This document shows positions 1-5,460 of a stretch of 5,937 bases of DNA, one piece after another. A program made the translations under genes and the position numbers. The stretch's first letter is position 1. The number at the start of each line of letters is the position of its first letter. Source of the DNA: Oscillospiraceae bacterium. Its GTDB lineage: Bacteria > Bacillota_A > Clostridia > Oscillospirales > Ruminococcaceae. The notes under the pieces were generated by a model. It searched no databases, was not told the DNA's origin, and saw nothing but the letters and a program-made list of their open reading frames with translations. Where the stretch lies: positions 1 to 5,937 of the forward strand of contig JAFQAF010000310.1 in NCBI GenBank assembly GCA_017400025.1, given 5' to 3'.

Positions 1-55
1 AAATATGAACAAATTGTTAACAAATTAATTTTTAAATTTTTTTATATTTAACATT

Positions 56-79
56 ATATACATTAAAAACAATGTATAT
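56..79. repeat. 9-bp perfect inverted repeat, possible operator
   Basis: The arms ATATACATT (56-64) and AATGTATAT (71-79) are exact reverse complements around a 6-base spacer, AAAAAC. The repeat covers the proposed -35 and most of the spacer of the candidate promoter, a usual place for a repressor operator. No regulator gene is in the window to pair it with. The base composition is so A+T-rich that a 9-bp repeat at some spacing could arise by chance, so operator function is inference. Confidence 0.35.
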
Positions 80-90
80 TTTATTATAAT
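63..90 (+). promoter_or_regulatory. Candidate sigma-A promoter for the B6 kinase operon
   Basis: A perfect -10 hexamer, TATAAT, lies at 85-90. The best -35 candidate is TTAAAA at 63-68 (4 of 6 matches to TTGACA) with a 16-base spacer. Transcription would begin near position 97, about 20 bases before the kinase ATG, which leaves a short leader holding only the ribosome-binding site. The surrounding sequence is about 91% A+T over positions 1-100 by hand count, so an A/T-only hexamer is not rare here and the -35 is weak. Position just upstream of the first gene of a tight operon is the main support. Confidence 0.5.
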
Positions 91-116
91 ATTATTAAAG
101 AGCAAGAGGTATTGTT

Positions 117-938
117 ATGACACCAAAAAAAGCTTTATGCATACAGAGTTTCTCTACAATGGGTCGTTCCAGTACAGCAGTTATTGCACCTGCTCTCGCA
201 GCCAGCGGTATTCAGCCTGTAATGCTGCCTACAGTGGTACTTTCCACACATTATGGTTTCCCACAGCCGGCCAAACAGGATATGACAGAGTTCTGTAAAG
301 GCGCAATTGAGCATTACAAACTCCTGGGTGTAAATTTTGACTGCATTTACAGCGGTTTTATGTCCACTGTTGAACAGATGAATATGGTAAGAGACACCTA
401 TTCCATGTGTACTGAAGGCCTTAAGGTATGTGACCCTGCTATGGCTGACAACGGCAAGCTGTACGCTTCTGTTTCACAGGAAATAGTTGAAGGCTTCAGA
501 GAGCTGTGCCACCATGCAGACCTGATTATTCCAAACCCAACAGAAGCGCTTATCCTTCTGGGCAGAGAGTATACACAGGATTTGTTCACAAAAGAGGAAG
601 CCCGGGAAATTGTTTCCAGCCTTGGTGAAGAGTATGCAGATGTTATAATGACCGGCACTAAATTCACAGACGGCAGCGTGGCCTGCGTAGGTTATAACAG
701 AAAGGATAAGGAAGTTTTCTTTATTCCTCTGAACTATATTCCGGTTTCCTACCCCGGCACCGGCGACCTGTTCGGCGCCTGCCTGCTGGCATTAAGCCTG
801 AACGGATGCAGCCTCAGCACAGCCTGTGAAAAAGCAGCCCGCTTTATCGAAAAAGTGGTTGCATACACTTATGAATCCGGTGATGAAACAAGATTTGGTG
901 TACATATTGAGCCAATGCTCAGATACCTTACAGACTAA
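117..938 (+). CDS. pdxK: Pyridoxal/pyridoxamine kinase (ribokinase/PfkB-like superfamily)
   Basis: This cytosolic enzyme phosphorylates the 5'-hydroxyl of pyridoxal, pyridoxamine or pyridoxine with ATP, the trapping step of vitamin B6 salvage. The 273 residues match the usual family length. Visible marks are the N-terminal strand with S11-S13 near the substrate pocket, THYGFPQP (44-51) at the lid segment, V-x-DP-x-MAD-x-G-x-LY (104-116, D106), the nucleotide-side segment LIIPNPTEA (136-144), and the anion-hole motif PGTGDLFG (213-220) with probable catalytic base D217. The GTGD form is the general ribokinase type, while E. coli PdxY has GVGD. The ATG is preceded by AAGAGG with a 7-base spacing. 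It is the first gene of a four-gene operon, followed after 18 bases by a membrane S component that probably supplies its substrate. A hydroxymethylpyrimidine kinase role is possible but less likely, since the segments resemble the PdxY/PdxK branch. The symbol pdxK or pdxY would serve equally. Confidence 0.87.
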   Translation: MTPKKALCIQSFSTMGRSSTAVIAPALAASGIQPVMLPTVVLSTHYGFPQPAKQDMTEFCKGAIEHYKLLGVNFDCIYSGFMSTVEQMNMVRDTYSMCTEGLKVCDPAMADNGKLYASVSQEIVEGFRELCHHADLIIPNPTEALILLGREYTQDLFTKEEAREIVSSLGEEYADVIMTGTKFTDGSVACVGYNRKDKEVFFIPLNYIPVSYPGTGDLFGACLLALSLNGCSLSTACEKAARFIEKVVAYTYESGDETRFGVHIEPMLRYLTD

Positions 939-956
939 GGAAAAGAGAATGGAACT

Positions 957-1508
957 ATGAAAAACAACAAGACAAGAAATTTTGCATTTATCGGCGTAAT
1001 GGCAGCATTGGTATTTGTTACCACTAAATTTATGAGTATTCCTATCCCTGTAGGTGCCGGCAAAACAAGCCTGCATCTGGGCAATGTGATGTGCATTCTC
1101 TCCGGGCTTCTGTTCGGGCCTGTAAACGGTGGTCTGGCTGCAGGTATAGGCAGTATGATAGTTGACCTTACAGACCCTCTGTGGGCACCTGAATTCTGGG
1201 TTACATTCATTATGAAATTTGTTATGGGCTTTGTAGCAGGTCTTGTTTCCCACCTGGGCAAACAGACCAAATTCAAAACAACAGCTGCTGCAGTTCTTGG
1301 CGCAGTGAGCTATGTATTCTGCTACCTGTCCAAAAACTATATCCAGGAAGCTATTCTTATGAAACAGCCTTGGGAAACAGTATCAGCCCTGCTTGTTACA
1401 AAAGGTATCACAAGCCTGACAAATGCGCTTATTGCTATGGTTGTTTCTGTGCTGCTGTTCAATATGCTGCAGCCTGCACTCAAACGCGCAAATATACTTA
1501 AGGAATAA
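957..1508 (+). CDS. ECF transporter S component, probably vitamin B6-type
   Basis: This is an integral membrane substrate-binding subunit of an energy-coupling factor vitamin transporter. The 183 residues form about five to six hydrophobic segments, roughly 9-27, 41-56, 58-72, 80-99, 109-125 and 142-169. The block HLGNVMCILSGLLFGPVNGG (40-59), followed by GIGSMIVDL (63-71), is the signature of the PF07155-like (riboflavin/HMP/pyridoxine-type) S components. The small-residue run GVMAALV (13-19) in helix 1 is where S subunits contact EcfT. No EcfA or EcfT gene is nearby, so it probably uses a shared module (group II ECF arrangement). Its place 18 bases after a B6 kinase makes pyridoxine, pyridoxal or pyridoxamine the best substrate guess. 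Rodionov and colleagues predicted PdxU/PdxU2-type S components from such context. Hydroxymethylpyrimidine or another vitamin remains possible. The family is clear; the substrate is inferred. Confidence 0.82.
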   Translation: MKNNKTRNFAFIGVMAALVFVTTKFMSIPIPVGAGKTSLHLGNVMCILSGLLFGPVNGGLAAGIGSMIVDLTDPLWAPEFWVTFIMKFVMGFVAGLVSHLGKQTKFKTTAAAVLGAVSYVFCYLSKNYIQEAILMKQPWETVSALLVTKGITSLTNALIAMVVSVLLFNMLQPALKRANILKE

Positions 1509-1513
1509 AACTG

Positions 1514-2014
1514 ATGAAAAATATTAATATTGTTCTGTTTCAGCCGCAAATTCCCCAGAACACAGGCAATATAGCAAGAACCTGTGCTGTAACAGGTGCA
1601 AGGCTCCACTTGGTGGGGCCTCTTGGTTTTGTATTGGAAGATAAAAAACTGAAGCGTGCAGGGCTTGACTATTGGGATAAACTTGGTGTAAAATTATATG
1701 ATAATACAGCGGACTTTTACCGGAAGAATCCGGACGCTGAATTTTACTATTTCACAACCAAGGCACTCAACAGGTATACTGACGTAAAGTATGGCGACAA
1801 CTGTTTCCTTGTCTTCGGCCGCGAAGACAAAGGAATAGATGAAGCTATACTGTACGAAAACAAGGATCACTGTGTAAGAGTACCTATGCTGCCCACTCTC
1901 CGCAGCCTTAATCTTTCAAACACTGTAGCCATAGCTGCATACGAGGTGTTGCGTCAATGGGATTTTGAAGGCTTTGAAGTAAGCGGGCATCTTACTAAGT
2001 ATGATTGGGAGTAA
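1514..2014 (+). CDS. trmL: tRNA (cytidine/uridine(34)-2'-O)-methyltransferase TrmL
   Basis: This is a SPOUT-class (SpoU/TrmD fold) methyltransferase that uses S-adenosylmethionine to methylate the 2'-hydroxyl of the wobble nucleotide of tRNA-Leu isoacceptors. The 166 residues are the normal size for the minimal YibK/TrmL type, with no extra RNA-binding domain. The three SpoU motifs are present: NTGNIARTCAVTGARLHLVG (16-35), FGREDKGI (101-108, with E104), and VPMLPTLRSLNLSNTVAIAA (123-142). Together these form the knotted cofactor site. The start ATG follows AAGGA in the tail of the preceding gene, and only 5 bases separate the two genes, so they are cotranscribed and probably translationally coupled. 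Its stop codon lies 5 bases before the degV start, and the degV ribosome-binding site is inside its last codons. Confidence 0.93.
   Translation: MKNINIVLFQPQIPQNTGNIARTCAVTGARLHLVGPLGFVLEDKKLKRAGLDYWDKLGVKLYDNTADFYRKNPDAEFYYFTTKALNRYTDVKYGDNCFLVFGREDKGIDEAILYENKDHCVRVPMLPTLRSLNLSNTVAIAAYEVLRQWDFEGFEVSGHLTKYDWE
2007..2011 (+). promoter_or_regulatory. degV ribosome-binding site, inside the end of trmL
   Basis: GGGAG lies within the last sense codons of trmL (Trp-Glu), 8 bases before a TTG at 2020. No comparable purine run precedes the earlier in-frame TTG at 2005. This decides the start in favour of 2020 and implies coupling with trmL translation. Confidence 0.7.
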
Positions 2015-2019
2015 TTAAT

Positions 2020-2880
2020 TTGTATAAAATCAGAATAATAACCGACTCCGGTTGCGATATTCCTGTAAAAGCCAAACTGCACAACACAGACATTCTGGGC
2101 TTTTATATAACCACAGAAGACGGCAGCACATACGAAGAACGCTATGATATTTCAAACAAGGAATATTATAAAATTCTTGAAGACTGCGACAAGATACCTT
2201 CCACAGCACACATCACAATGATGCGTTACGGCGAAAAATATGAATCCCTTGCACGCCAGGGTGTGACAGATATTATCGTAGTTACCATCAATGGTGGCGC
2301 TTCCGCCACTTACAATGCTGCGGTTATGGCAAAAGACCTTTTCTATGATGAAAACCCTGACAGCAAAACAAACATCTATGTTCTGGACAGCGTTTCATAC
2401 TCTGTAGGCTATGGCTGGCCTATAATGCAGGCAGACAAGCTGATTGACGACGGTATTTCACCGGAAGCTCTTATTACTTTCCTGAATGAACAGTTTGACA
2501 AGACAGAAATTATCCTTTCTGCCTACAATATGAAATTCATGAAAAAATCCGGCAGAATATCAGCAGCAGCTGCTGTTGCCGGAGAAATGCTGGGTATCAA
2601 GCCGCTTATACTGCTGGCACACGGCGATACCAAGGTGCTGGGCAAGGTTCGTGGGGACAAAATGATTATCCCTGCCCTTATCCGCACATTCAAGGAACGT
2701 GCTGCAGACACAACAACATACGTAATTGGGTACACCGATGAGGAATACGGTAAAGAGCTGTATTCCGCCTGTGTAAAAGAACTGGGTGTACCGCCTGTAC
2801 TTTCTGTTGAACTGGGCAGTGCCGTTGCAACAAATGCCGGTAACCACAGTATAGGTATTCTTTACTACACAGGTGAATAA
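2020..2880 (+). CDS. DegV family fatty-acid-binding protein (FakB-like)
   Basis: DegV proteins bind a fatty acid in a buried tunnel; the FakB members present it to the kinase FakA for phosphorylation and entry into phospholipid synthesis. From the TTG at 2020 the protein has 286 residues, the family norm, and opens with the canonical strand and loop KIRIITDSGCDIP (3-15). Other landmarks are PSTAHITMMRY (60-70), the ligand-side loop NGGASATYNA (91-100), and the long conserved block MKFMKKSGRIS (171-181) through LGIKPLILL (191-199) to GKVRG (208-212). The C-terminus reads GSAVATNAGNHSIGILYY, where many family members have a His-x-Gly-Pro-Gly-like turn. The in-frame TTG at 2005 would add MGVIN, but it overlaps trmL and lacks a Shine-Dalgarno site. 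There is no fakA or fakB partner in the window, so the link to fatty-acid activation rests on family knowledge. It is the last gene of the operon and is followed by a terminator. Confidence 0.9.
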   Translation: MYKIRIITDSGCDIPVKAKLHNTDILGFYITTEDGSTYEERYDISNKEYYKILEDCDKIPSTAHITMMRYGEKYESLARQGVTDIIVVTINGGASATYNAAVMAKDLFYDENPDSKTNIYVLDSVSYSVGYGWPIMQADKLIDDGISPEALITFLNEQFDKTEIILSAYNMKFMKKSGRISAAAAVAGEMLGIKPLILLAHGDTKVLGKVRGDKMIIPALIRTFKERAADTTTYVIGYTDEEYGKELYSACVKELGVPPVLSVELGSAVATNAGNHSIGILYYTGE

Positions 2881-2945
2881 TGCACACAGAAGCCTTCATA
2901 AGCTTTTCTTCTGTTGTTATCCAAAGCTTTCTGACTATATCATTC

Positions 2946-2978
2946 AGGCCGGGAAGATTTTCCGGCCTTTGTTATTTT
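2946..2978 (+). terminator. Rho-independent terminator after degV
   Basis: AGGCCGG (2946-2952) pairs with CCGGCCT (2962-2968), and GAA/TTT pairs can extend the stem inward to a small loop. A T-rich tail (TTTGTTATTTT, 2968-2978) follows. It ends the four-gene operon 66 bases after the degV stop. It also lies 36 bases before the queT start, so it would block read-through into queT unless overridden. Confidence 0.8.
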
Positions 2979-2988
2979 GCGTAAATAA

Positions 2989-3005
2989 CCAATAAACATT
3001 ATTGG
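2989..3005 (+). repeat. Small inverted repeat overlapping the queT ribosome-binding site
   Basis: CCAATAA (2989-2995) and TTATTGG (2999-3005) are exact reverse complements around the loop ACA. The last two G residues of the right arm are the first two of the queT Shine-Dalgarno run (3004-3010). In RNA this would be a weak, A-U-rich 7-bp hairpin that partly covers the ribosome-binding site. Whether it regulates anything is inference. It does not match the preQ1 riboswitch classes as I know them. Confidence 0.4.
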
Positions 3006-3010
3006 AGGAG
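3004..3010 (+). promoter_or_regulatory. queT ribosome-binding site
   Basis: GGAGGAG is a near-perfect Shine-Dalgarno sequence; its GGAGG core is 5 bases before the ATG at 3014. A longer frame opening at the TTG at 3002 would translate through this site, giving the extra residues MEEY, so the ATG is chosen. Confidence 0.85.
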
Positions 3011-3013
3011 TAT

Positions 3014-3538
3014 ATGAATAAATCAAAAAGAATTTCAACACAGGCAATGATTGCCGCTATGTATGTGATACTGGGAATGGTGTTTGCACCTATATCCTTT
3101 GGCACTGTTCAAATGCGTATCAGTGAAATGCTGACACTGCTGCCGGTTTTTGGTATACAGCATGTATGGGGAGTAACCATAGGCTGCTTTATAACAAACC
3201 TTATCGGTCTTTTCACCGGTGCCAATATTCTGGGCTCTCTGGATATTGTCTTCGGCACAGCAGCTACTTTTGCAGCTGCACTGCTCACCTGGGCCATGGG
3301 CAGAATCCGTATAAAAAAACTGCCTGTATTTTCTGTGCTGCCCCCTGTCCTGCTGAATGCTTTTGTTGTAGGGTGGGAACTGTGTATAATGATAAACGGA
3401 AAATTCAATCCGGTAATTTTCACTGCACAGGCTCTCAGTGTAGGTGCCGGCCAGCTTTTAAGCTGCGGGCTGCTGGGGCTTATGATGGTAAGGGTGATTG
3501 ACAGAAATCCATACCTCAAAGATGCCCTTGCAAAATAA
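3014..3538 (+). CDS. queT: QueT family queuosine-precursor ECF transporter S component
   Basis: QueT is the membrane S component proposed to import queuosine precursors such as preQ1 or queuine through a shared ECF energising module; Q then replaces G34 in Asp, Asn, His and Tyr tRNAs. The protein has 174 residues with about five to six hydrophobic segments. It carries the family signature VQMRISEMLTLLP (32-44), then GCFITNLIG (57-65) and SLDIVFGTAATFAAALLTW (75-93). The polar stretch WELCIMINGKFNP (121-133) lies before the last two helices. No queuosine synthesis genes or ECF ATPases are present here, which fits a salvage lifestyle. It stands alone between a terminator 36 bases upstream and another downstream. 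I see no strong promoter in the short gap and no recognisable preQ1 aptamer, although such elements often precede this gene. Confidence 0.9.
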   Translation: MNKSKRISTQAMIAAMYVILGMVFAPISFGTVQMRISEMLTLLPVFGIQHVWGVTIGCFITNLIGLFTGANILGSLDIVFGTAATFAAALLTWAMGRIRIKKLPVFSVLPPVLLNAFVVGWELCIMINGKFNPVIFTAQALSVGAGQLLSCGLLGLMMVRVIDRNPYLKDALAK

Positions 3539-3562
3539 TCCCTTTTATACAGATGCATAACC

Positions 3563-3594
3563 AAAAAAGCTATGGGCTGGCCATAGCTTTTTTT
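3563..3594 (+). terminator. Rho-independent terminator of queT, bidirectional
   Basis: GCTATGG (3569-3575) and CCATAGC (3581-3587) form a 7-bp core with a GCTGG loop. The flanking A6 (3563-3568) and T7 (3588-3594) runs extend the stem and give a U-tract on the plus strand. The complementary strand also has six T after the stem, so it could stop transcripts arriving from aspS as well. Confidence 0.88.
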
Positions 3595-3627
3595 ACTGCA
3601 ATATAATAATCCGAAATTTACGACAAT

Positions 3628-3658
3628 AAAAACAGGCGGCTGTTCTGCCGCCTGTTTT
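3628..3658 (-). terminator. Rho-independent terminator of the hisS-aspS unit
   Basis: AAAACAGGCGGC (3629-3640) and GCCGCCTGTTTT (3647-3658) form a perfect 12-bp stem with a 6-base loop. It lies 6 bases beyond the aspS stop. Read on the minus strand the tail is five T followed by ATT, against four T on the plus strand, so its main role is terminating the minus-strand aminoacyl-tRNA synthetase transcript. It can also back up the queT terminator. Confidence 0.88.
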
Positions 3659-3664
3659 AACGTA

Positions 3665-5446
3665 TTAATTCTTTTCAACCAGAGCGATGTAAAGTTCGTC
3701 AAGCTGTTTCTGCTCAATTATGTCAGGACAGCCTGTCATCAGTTCGCTGGCATTCTGTACTTTAGGGAATGCGATAACATCACGGATGGAATCTTTTTTG
3801 CCCATAAGCATACAGAGTCTGTCAAAGCCGTAAGCCATACCGCCGTGTGGTGGTGCACCGTATTTGTAAGCTTCAATCAGGAAGCCAAAGCTGGACTGCA
3901 TTCTTTCTTCTGTGAAGCCGAGAACCTTAAACATTCTCTGCTGCAGTTCAGGATTGTTGATACGGATAGAACCGCCGCCCAGTTCAACGCCGTTGAGAAC
4001 CATATCATATGCTTTTGCACGGCATGCACCCGGGTCTGTTTCAACCTTGTCGATGTCTTCATCTTTAGGCATTGTGAACGGATGATGAACTGCTACATAG
4101 CGCTGTTCTTCCTTGTCAAATTCAAACAGTGGGAAGTCTGTAACCCACAGGAAATTGAACTGATCCGGGTCAAACAGTTCGTATTTTTTGGCAATAGCCA
4201 GACGCAGTGCGCCAAGTGCTGCATAAACAACGTTGTTTTCTTCACTTGCAACAACCAGGATAACGTCACCTGTTGTTGCGCCGCATTTTTCTCTTGTAGC
4301 AGCAATTTCAGCTTCTGTGAGGAATTTTTCATAGCTGGATGTTGTGTTTTCAGATGTCATTCTTGTGTAGGCAAGACCTTTTGCACCGTATGTCTTTGCA
4401 ACATCAACCAGTTTGTCGATTTCTTTTCTGGTCATTTTGTCTGCCAGACCTTTTGCAACGATACATCTTACAGAGCCGCCATTGTCAAGAGCATTTCTGA
4501 ACACTGCAAATTCTGTATCCTTCACACATTCGGAAAGGTCACACAGTTTCATTTCAAAACGTGTATCAGGTTTGTCAACACCATAGTTGTCCATAGCATC
4601 CTGGTATGTCATACGAGGGAATGGTGTAGGAACATCCACATCCAGAACTTCCTTGAATGCTTTTTTGATAAAGCCTTCGTTCATTGTCTGGATATCAACT
4701 TCGTCAACATATGCCATTTCAACGTCAATCTGTGTAAATTCAGGCTGACGGTCAGCACGCAGGTCTTCGTCACGGAAGCAGCGTGCAATCTGTACATAGC
4801 GGTCAAAGTCAGACAGCATCAGCAGCTGTTTGTAAAGCTGTGGTGACTGTGGCAGAGCAAAGAATCTGTTTGGCTGTACACGGGATGGAACTACGTAGTC
4901 ACGTGCACCTTCCGGTGTGGATTTAACAAGAATTGGTGTTTCGATTTCCACGAAATCATTTGCGTCAAAGTAGTCACGTGCAATTTTTGCCAGACGGTGA
5001 CGCAGCAGCAGACCTTCGTGAGCATTGGAACGTCTCAAATCAAGGTAGCGGTATTTCAGACGGAGTTCGTCATTTACATTTACGTTGTCCTTGATTTCAA
5101 AAGGAGTTGTTTCAGCTTTTGAAAGGATTTTCAGTTCTTTTACAAGAACTTCGATTTTACCTGTAGGAATATTGTTGTTCGGGCTTTCACGAAGTGCTAC
5201 AACACCTTTTGCCATTACAACATATTCTGTTCTGAGAAGTTTAGCTTTTTCGAATGCATCTCTTGGACATTCATCATTGAAATTAAGCTGTATAAGACCT
5301 TTTGTATCTCTCACATCACAGAAGATAACTGCACCAAGGTCTCTGCTTTTTGCGATGTAACCTGCTACTACAACTTCCTGACCAACCATTGTTTCGTTGA
5401 TGCGTGTTGAGTAGTGGGTTCTGCGCATATTACCCATTGTTTCCAT
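3665..5446 (-). CDS. aspS: Aspartate--tRNA ligase (AspRS)
   Basis: This cytosolic class II synthetase activates aspartate with ATP and charges tRNA-Asp. From the ATG at 5446 it has 593 residues, the length of full bacterial AspRS. An N-terminal OB-fold anticodon-binding domain (about 8-110) includes SRDLGAVIFCDVRD (34-47). Its R35, F42, Q53 and E99 align by eye with the E. coli anticodon contacts R28, F35, Q46 and E93. The catalytic core follows, with PEGARDY (178-184), LPQSPQLYKQL (198-208), motif 2 FRDEDLRADRQPEFTQID (224-241) and motif 3 GMAYGFDR (536-543). A GAD insertion domain of bacterial type lies around 310-420. An upstream in-frame GTG (5455) overlaps the Shine-Dalgarno site and is rejected. 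hisS is 14 bases upstream on the same strand, so the two are cotranscribed. Whether it also charges tRNA-Asn cannot be settled here. Confidence 0.97.
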   Translation of the reverse strand: METMGNMRRTHYSTRINETMVGQEVVVAGYIAKSRDLGAVIFCDVRDTKGLIQLNFNDECPRDAFEKAKLLRTEYVVMAKGVVALRESPNNNIPTGKIEVLVKELKILSKAETTPFEIKDNVNVNDELRLKYRYLDLRRSNAHEGLLLRHRLAKIARDYFDANDFVEIETPILVKSTPEGARDYVVPSRVQPNRFFALPQSPQLYKQLLMLSDFDRYVQIARCFRDEDLRADRQPEFTQIDVEMAYVDEVDIQTMNEGFIKKAFKEVLDVDVPTPFPRMTYQDAMDNYGVDKPDTRFEMKLCDLSECVKDTEFAVFRNALDNGGSVRCIVAKGLADKMTRKEIDKLVDVAKTYGAKGLAYTRMTSENTTSSYEKFLTEAEIAATREKCGATTGDVILVVASEENNVVYAALGALRLAIAKKYELFDPDQFNFLWVTDFPLFEFDKEEQRYVAVHHPFTMPKDEDIDKVETDPGACRAKAYDMVLNGVELGGGSIRINNPELQQRMFKVLGFTEERMQSSFGFLIEAYKYGAPPHGGMAYGFDRLCMLMGKKDSIRDVIAFPKVQNASELMTGCPDIIEQKQLDELYIALVEKN

Positions 5447-5452
5447 ATAAAA

Positions 5453-5460
5453 CACCTCTT
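5453..5460 (-). promoter_or_regulatory. aspS ribosome-binding site
   Basis: On the minus strand AAGAGGTG lies directly after the hisS stop, with its GAGG core 8 bases before the ATG at 5446. The GTG inside this run would be an alternative start adding MFY, but it would have no ribosome-binding site of its own. Confidence 0.8.

Noticed and set aside
32..51. TTAAAT / ATTTAA inverted repeat in the leader
   Set aside because: It is a six-base, A/T-only match in about 91% A+T sequence, so it is expected by chance.
2900..2931. Similar AAGCTTT-containing segments after degV
   Set aside because: The two copies match over only about seven to eight bases and form no consistent stem, so they are too short to interpret.
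2881..3013. preQ1 riboswitch upstream of queT
   Set aside because: I looked for the preQ1-I stem, A-rich tail and pseudoknot pattern and for the larger class II and III folds. The hairpin at 2946-2968 has a tight loop and a T-tract, which fits a terminator better. A covariance search would be needed to exclude a divergent form.
3602..3607. TATAAT between the two terminators as a promoter
   Set aside because: No -35-like hexamer lies at a suitable distance, and there is no gene downstream on that strand.
3109..3717. 202-codon frame on the minus strand over queT and the terminators
   Set aside because: It runs antisense through queT, both terminator stems and the end of aspS. No ribosome-binding site or recognisable protein pattern is seen.
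3845..4846. Long open frame of 333 codons on the plus strand
   Set aside because: It lies wholly antisense to aspS, whose protein is a clear full-length AspRS. The translation is cysteine- and phenylalanine-rich with no domain pattern, as expected for a mirror frame.
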